Origin: Bacteroidota bacterium | GTDB taxonomy: Bacteria > Bacteroidota > Bacteroidia > Chitinophagales > Chitinophagaceae | NCBI GenBank assembly: GCA_023415275.1 | Contig: JAEZLJ010000068.1 | Location: 1 to 15,232, forward strand | Reading direction: 5' to 3' | DNA length: 15,232 nt | Shown here: piece by piece, positions 12,175 to 15,232 of the stretch | How the letters are laid out: every line of letters starts with the position of its first letter | How positions within the stretch are numbered: position 1 is the first letter of the stretch | Made by a program: the position numbers and the translations under genes | Notes under the pieces: model-generated | Seen by the model: only the letters and a program-made list of their open reading frames with translations | Database searches by the model: none | Told to the model about the DNA's origin: nothing

Positions 12175-12831
12175 ATGAGATACCTTAAACTTTTAATCAT
12201 ACCATGTTTGCTCTCAACTGTGCTATGCGTCGCGCAGACTACTGGCAAATCTTTGTTGTATAAGCTCTTTCAAAACTTTCCATTAGACTCATCGCAAACT
12301 TTTATAGCCCAATACTGCCAGAAGAATAATTGTTGGACACAGGCAAATATTTACGATAGTTCTAAGACTGACTTTTCGAAAAAAATCAAGGACTATTCGC
12401 CTGTAAAGTTTCAACCGACTACCACCCTTCTAAATTACTACTACGCATACAAATACGCTTTAGGAGACACCATTCCTAACGAAACACTTATTACTTCTTT
12501 GACACTATCATACCAGGACACAATTACAAACAATGCGAACAAGGAGTATAAGGAATTAATTAAGCGATTTAAGAAAATATACACTCATTCTGACAAGGCG
12601 TATTTAGTATCAGAACATGGACGAGAAGGAGAATGGTTTAAATTTTACATTGGCAAATCTGATAAATTGCCCATATTAAGTATTGAATTAAGATATTCAA
12701 GGAAAGGTTTTTTAGGGACAGCAAGTTCAATTATCATTAATTATATCAGACCCTATCCTCGGACAGAGGGCAACAAACGCACAACAGTTGTGTTTATAAA
12801 ATCGTGGCGGGACGTCAAGCATTCAACTTAA
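12175..12831 (+). CDS. Cassette-borne exported protein, function unknown
   Basis: The 218-residue product opens with a signal peptide (MRYLKLLIIPCLLSTVLCVAQ, cut likely near residue 21). The mature part is rich in Lys, Tyr, Thr and Asn with no motif I recognise; three cysteines occur, two of them inside or near the signal and the next pair at YCQKNNCW. Base composition is AT-rich compared with the core genes to the left, consistent with foreign origin. The last 17 or so codons (from about RTTVVFIKS) lie inside the attC-like site, so the C-terminal tail was probably acquired when the cassette formed or joined the array. It is the only gene of cassette 1. Confidence 0.7.
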   Translation: MRYLKLLIIPCLLSTVLCVAQTTGKSLLYKLFQNFPLDSSQTFIAQYCQKNNCWTQANIYDSSKTDFSKKIKDYSPVKFQPTTTLLNYYYAYKYALGDTIPNETLITSLTLSYQDTITNNANKEYKELIKRFKKIYTHSDKAYLVSEHGREGEWFKFYIGKSDKLPILSIELRYSRKGFLGTASSIIINYIRPYPRTEGNKRTTVVFIKSWRDVKHST

Positions 12832-12911
12832 AATCGCTATTTCCCTTTTGTGGTTAATTGAACCTGACGTTTTTCAAATGCCACAACTTCATAAACACTT
12901 TTACGTTGTGC
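12779..12911 (+). other. attC-like recombination site 1 (133 bp)
   Basis: The site runs from an R''-type box GCACAAC (12779-12785) to an R'-type core GTTGTGC (12905-12911). Between them, matched blocks pair in order: GTGTTTAT (12790) with ATAAACAC (12891), GTGGC (12804) with GCCAC (12880), ACGTCA (12812) with TGACGT (12865), and TTCAA (12822) with TTGAA (12858). This long interrupted stem is the defining structure of integron attC sites, and the size is close to Vibrio VCR sites. The core departs from GTTRRRY at one position (T for R). Confidence 0.8.
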
Positions 12912-13903
12912 GTAATCTTTTAAACAAAAAAATTGATGAAGAGATTTATTTTTCTACTAACTATACTCTTCTCTAACTTTTTATTATTCGCAGCTTCTGT
13001 TGATACGGCAGTAATTTACAGTGTAGCCATGCATAAGAATATGAAATGTGTTGTTATAAAACCTGACAAATACAAAAACAAAAGTATTCGGTTTCCGGTT
13101 GTTTATTTATTACATGGATACCAGGATTCTTTTGAGTATTGGATAAAAGAAATGCCTACTATTAAAAATGATGCAGATACCTATCAGGTGATATTAGTTT
13201 GTCCTGATGCTGGGTATGATAGTTGGTATTTTGATAGTCCGAGAGATTCAACAAAGAAAATTGAGACACATATCAGCAAAGAAGTTGTTGAATATATCGA
13301 TAGTAAGTATCGCACTATAGCCAATCGAAATCATCGGGCAATTACGGGAATAAGTATGGGAGGACACGGCGCTTTTTTTATAGCACTTCGCCATACGGAT
13401 CTCTTTGGAGCCGTAGGTAGTAGTAGTGGGGTGGTTGATATTGCAGGTTTCAATACCAATCCTGGATTAAATAGACAACTTGGCGACACGCTAACTTACA
13501 AAGATCTCTACCAAAGTTATTCCGTATTAAACATGATTGAACATTCGCCTGTAAGTGCGATGGCAATTATTTTGGATTGTGGAATCGACGATCCCTTTTA
13601 TCGCATGAATAAGCGGTTTCATGAAAAGTTGCTTAAACTTCAGATTGCTCATGATTATATTGAGCGCCCAGGGGGACATAACAATGAATACTGGGGAAAC
13701 GCTATTAGATACCAATTACTTTTTTTCCAAACCTACTTCAAAAATTAAAAGAATTAACATTTGGCTTCAAGAATACGCACAACATTGCATTGCCAAAATG
13801 CCGGCAGCAAAATATCACTTCAACTTTTGTAATTCTATTTAACTTTAGTAAGCCGGCCGAGCTGAAGTAATTCTATTTCCGGCACTTCGGCAATACGCTG
13901 ACG
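12906..13903 (+). mobile_element. Gene cassette 2
   Basis: The unit starts TTGTGCGTA. Its reverse complement TACGCACAAC occurs at 13774-13783 at the start of the next boundary site, ten out of ten bases. It contains one esterase gene starting 31 bases in, on the same strand. Confidence 0.78.
12936..13748 (+). CDS. Cassette-borne exported alpha/beta-hydrolase esterase (esterase D / XynZ-type)
   Basis: The 270-residue product has a signal peptide (MKRFIFLLTILFSNFLLFAAS) followed by a serine esterase of the esterase D / feruloyl-esterase-like group. Visible elements are the oxyanion strand VVYLLHGYQDS, the nucleophile elbow GISMGGHGA (Ser near 140), an acid in ILDCGIDDPF (Asp near 218-219) and the catalytic His in ERPGGHNNEYW (near 248). 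Family members cleave small acyl esters, feruloyl-sugar esters or S-formylglutathione; the exact substrate here cannot be read. A signal peptide points to the periplasm or outside, unlike cytosolic S-formylglutathione hydrolases. The ATG at 12936 is chosen over a TTG one codon upstream. The gene begins 31 bases into cassette 2, leaving little room for its own promoter, so it may depend on upstream transcription. Confidence 0.88.
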   Translation: MKRFIFLLTILFSNFLLFAASVDTAVIYSVAMHKNMKCVVIKPDKYKNKSIRFPVVYLLHGYQDSFEYWIKEMPTIKNDADTYQVILVCPDAGYDSWYFDSPRDSTKKIETHISKEVVEYIDSKYRTIANRNHRAITGISMGGHGAFFIALRHTDLFGAVGSSSGVVDIAGFNTNPGLNRQLGDTLTYKDLYQSYSVLNMIEHSPVSAMAIILDCGIDDPFYRMNKRFHEKLLKLQIAHDYIERPGGHNNEYWGNAIRYQLLFFQTYFKN

Positions 13904-13909
13904 TTGGGC
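13777..13909 (+). other. attC-like recombination site 2 (133 bp)
   Basis: The site runs from GCACAAC (13777-13783) to GTTGGGC (13903-13909), a perfect GTTRRRY core. Paired blocks inside are ATTGCC with GGCAAT (13887-13892), GCCGG (13800-13804) with CCGGC (13879-13883), and ACTTCA (13817-13822) with TGAAGT (13863-13868). Its sequence is otherwise unlike site 1, but its length and plan are the same, which argues for structure-based recognition. Confidence 0.8.
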
Positions 13910-14446
13910 GTCATTATAAGAGTCCACGCTAGTGACAAATCAAAATCCTTAATTTAGACACATGCCATTTCCACTTGACAAAAAATTCATAGACGAAACA
14001 GAAAAAGAATTGGGCGTGACATTCCCAAAAAAGTTCGTGCAAAAAATGCTTAATGACAATGGCGGAGAAGTTTCTACAGACAATGATGATTGGACGCTTT
14101 ATCCATTTTTTGACAAAACAGACAAAAAACGAATTAGCAGGACATGTAATCACATTGGACTCGAAACGAAAAAAGCAAAAGAATGGACAACATTTCCTGG
14201 CTCCGGTATTGCTATTGGGACAAACGGAACTGGCGACCAACTTATCTTATTGGTAGACACAACTAACGACAAAATATTATGCGAAGACATTTACATTTGG
14301 AAACATGAAACGGGCGACATAGTTAAAGTTGCAGACAGCATTACCGAACTTGCAGACATCAATTACGATGATCAAGACGAGGAATAGCTAACGCCCAACA
14401 ATGTATCCTATGTAAAGAGATAGCTGGTTGTTCTCATAAAGTTACG
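13904..14446 (+). mobile_element. Gene cassette 3
   Basis: The unit starts TTGGGCGT, and the reverse complement ACGCCCAAC lies at 14391-14399, four bases after the stop codon of its only gene. The match follows this cassette's own start, GTTGGGC, rather than the GTTGTGC of its neighbours. The right boundary at 14446 is tentative. Confidence 0.72.
13962..14387 (+). CDS. SUKH-type (SMI1/KNR4) protein, possible orphan immunity protein
   Basis: The 141-residue acidic cytosolic protein matches the SUKH superfamily: an N-terminal helix with IDETEKELGVTFPKKFVQKMLNDNGGE, then a strand-rich core with TLYPFF and IAIGTNGTGDQLILL, and a final acidic tail. SUKH proteins commonly neutralise secreted nuclease or deaminase toxins in polymorphic toxin systems. 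No toxin gene is in this window, so if it is an immunity protein it is an orphan carried on a cassette. The start at 13962 lies 58 bases into cassette 3, and the stop is four bases before its attC-like site, a typical compact cassette layout. Confidence 0.85.
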   Translation: MPFPLDKKFIDETEKELGVTFPKKFVQKMLNDNGGEVSTDNDDWTLYPFFDKTDKKRISRTCNHIGLETKKAKEWTTFPGSGIAIGTNGTGDQLILLVDTTNDKILCEDIYIWKHETGDIVKVADSITELADINYDDQDEE

Positions 14447-14452
14447 TTGACT
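14393..14452 (+). other. attC-like site 3, short or truncated
   Basis: GCCCAAC (14393-14399) is a clear R''-type box. Two readings fit what follows. In one, the site is a compact 60-bp attC ending in ACGTTGACT (core GTTGACT, 14446-14452, a poor match to GTTRRRY), with weak pairing of GTA/TAC, TATG/CATA and AGA/TCT. In the other, it is cut by the adjacent IS110-family element and its right half lies beyond the window. Confidence 0.5.
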
Positions 14453-14637
14453 TTCAAGGGTTTTCCAAATATTCTGTTGTTGCTCGCTTTCGATGCTGCA
14501 CAGTAGTATTCCTGGCAGCTGATAAACAATTAATCCGTTTCCCTGTTGATTACTTCTCCCTCAGCTGTTACTTATTTTGTCATCTTACTACCTTTGTCTC
14601 AGCATCCTATAAGCAGTCGGCCTTAGGGTCGCTGCAG

Positions 14638-14739
14638 TCCCGCAGCATTGCGGGATAAAGAAAAGGAAGTGGCGCTGTATGCTTGCGCAAAGCAATATAC
14701 TTTTACGCATCTGCAACCGATGTTTTACAGTCGCCACTT
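14638..14739 (-). ncRNA. Structured 3' noncoding region of the IS110-family element, possible bridge-RNA-like transcript
   Basis: The gap 14453-14804 past the transposase stop has no gene but contains strong inverted repeats. One is TCCCGCA / TGCGGGA (14638-14655, loop GCAT). A larger stem pairs AAGTGGCG plus CTGTA (14667-14679) with TACAG and CGCCACTT (14726-14739, one bulged T) and encloses smaller foldings. IS110/IS1111 elements are known to encode a bridge RNA in one noncoding end, and in the IS1111 group it lies downstream of the transposase. Structure is seen; transcription and function are inferred. Confidence 0.4.
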
Positions 14740-14804
14740 TTGTAAATAGTTTTTCTCTCTGCATAGTATTAAGATCCTTAGGTAAATAAGATTATGTACC
14801 AGGT

Positions 14805-15232
14805 CTACGGCTTCAGTAGCTCATATGGTTCTCCTGTCTTGATCACATGATAGATCCTGCTTAAAGTCTTTGCAGCCAGCTTGATGATTAATTTTTTGTG
14901 ATCATGTCCTTTTCTCTCTTCGTAATAGACCATCAGAGAAGGATCCTGTTTGGCGGCCACCCAGGCTCCTTCCACCAGGTAACTTCTGAGAAGACGCTTG
15001 CTTCTGTAGGTAATGCCCTTGCTGTAGGTTTTCTCTCCACTGCTATGAAGGGAAGGCACCAGTCCAATATAGCTGCTCAGGTGGTCAATGTTTCTAAACC
15101 TCCTGATGTCACCTACTTCTGCCAGCATTCCAATGGCTGTCAAAGGACCAATGCCTGGAACGCTTCTGAGCAGGTAATAATCTTTTTTAAAGTGCTTGCG
15201 TGCATAGCTCCTTAATTCATTTCCTACATGCA
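14805..15232 (-). CDS. IS110-family transposase, C-terminal part (runs off the window)
   Basis: The frame is open from the right edge to the TAG stop at 14805, about 141 codons. It carries the C-terminal Transposase_20 domain of IS110-type recombinases: YYLLRSVPGIGPLTAIGML, then RRFRNIDHLSSYIGLVPS, the HSSGEKTYSKGIT segment with the family's conserved serine, and RLLRSYLVEGAWVA. The N-terminal DEDD (RuvC-like) half is outside. IS110-type enzymes move circular intermediates into specific targets without classical terminal inverted repeats. A subgroup of the related IS1111 elements inserts into integron attC sites, and this copy lies beside one, facing the array. IS ends cannot be defined from this window. 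Confidence 0.88.
   Translation of the reverse strand, partial: HVGNELRSYARKHFKKDYYLLRSVPGIGPLTAIGMLAEVGDIRRFRNIDHLSSYIGLVPSLHSSGEKTYSKGITYRSKRLLRSYLVEGAWVAAKQDPSLMVYYEERKGHDHKKLIIKLAAKTLSRIYHVIKTGEPYELLKP

Larger units (their letters stand above)
12055..12905 (+). mobile_element. Gene cassette 1
   Basis: The unit begins with TTGTGCGTT after the G of the GTTGTGC core and ends at the G of the next core (12905). Its own first bases, GTTGTGCGTT, are matched by the exact reverse complement AACGCACAAC at 12776-12785, where its attC-like site starts. It contains one gene, on the same strand, with a ~120-base leader. Confidence 0.75.

Noticed and set aside
13929..14240. Minus-strand 103-codon frame rich in Phe and Cys
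   Set aside because: It is the antisense shadow of the SUKH gene, and its Phe-rich composition simply mirrors Lys codons.

Overview
The window looks like chromosome from a Bacteroidetes bacterium, most likely a Chitinophagaceae-type soil or sediment organism. The grounds are the protein families present, a TAnnTTTG-type promoter box in front of ahcY, a stand-alone Lrp/AsnC regulator, and the style of the integrase and REP-type transposase. No rRNA or tRNA gene was seen and no species can be named.

Layout. (1) Bases 1-2040 are a repeat island. A REP-associated tyrosine transposase gene (88-621, minus), broken by one in-frame TAA, lies between inverted copies of a short hairpin (GCCAT head plus an 8-bp stem and 4-nt loop). 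About a dozen copies of that hairpin, some inside duplicated composite blocks, surround it and a small exported Tudor/Agenet-like protein gene (1143-1727). (2) Bases 2041-8020 are ordinary core genome: ahcY with its own terminator and promoter, a divergent Lrp/AsnC regulator, a SIMPL-domain protein followed by a small conserved protein, and a large outer-membrane protein that appears to join a peptidase-MA-like domain, a WD40-like propeller and a C-terminal beta barrel. (3) Bases 8021-10740 hold a VIT-family metal transporter, long repeat-rich noncoding DNA, and a Bacteroidetes-type hypothetical gene preceded by strong hairpins and palindromes. (4) Bases 10742-15232 are the most interesting part: a tyrosine recombinase gene split by an in-frame amber codon, followed by what reads as an integron-type gene-cassette array.

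The cassette array. Three same-strand single-gene units follow the recombinase: an exported protein of unknown function, an exported esterase, and a SUKH (SMI1/KNR4) protein. Each unit begins with a GTT-type core (GTTGTGC, GTTGTGC, GTTGGGC), and its 3' end carries the exact reverse complement of its own first 9-10 bases (AACGCACAAC, TACGCACAAC, ACGCCCAAC). This is the signature expected of cassettes that once circularised. The two complete 133-bp boundary sites fold into long interrupted stems, like attC sites. The recombinase has the full R-K-H-R-H-Y catalytic set but seems to lack the extra segment typical of IntI, so this may be an integron-like system run by a non-canonical Bacteroidetes recombinase. 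The last boundary is followed by an IS110-family transposase (partial, minus) whose long structured 3' noncoding region could hold a bridge-RNA-like transcript.

Both mobility genes near the edges (the REP transposase and the recombinase) carry a single in-frame stop inside an otherwise continuous frame. These loci may therefore be decaying, unless the stops are read through.
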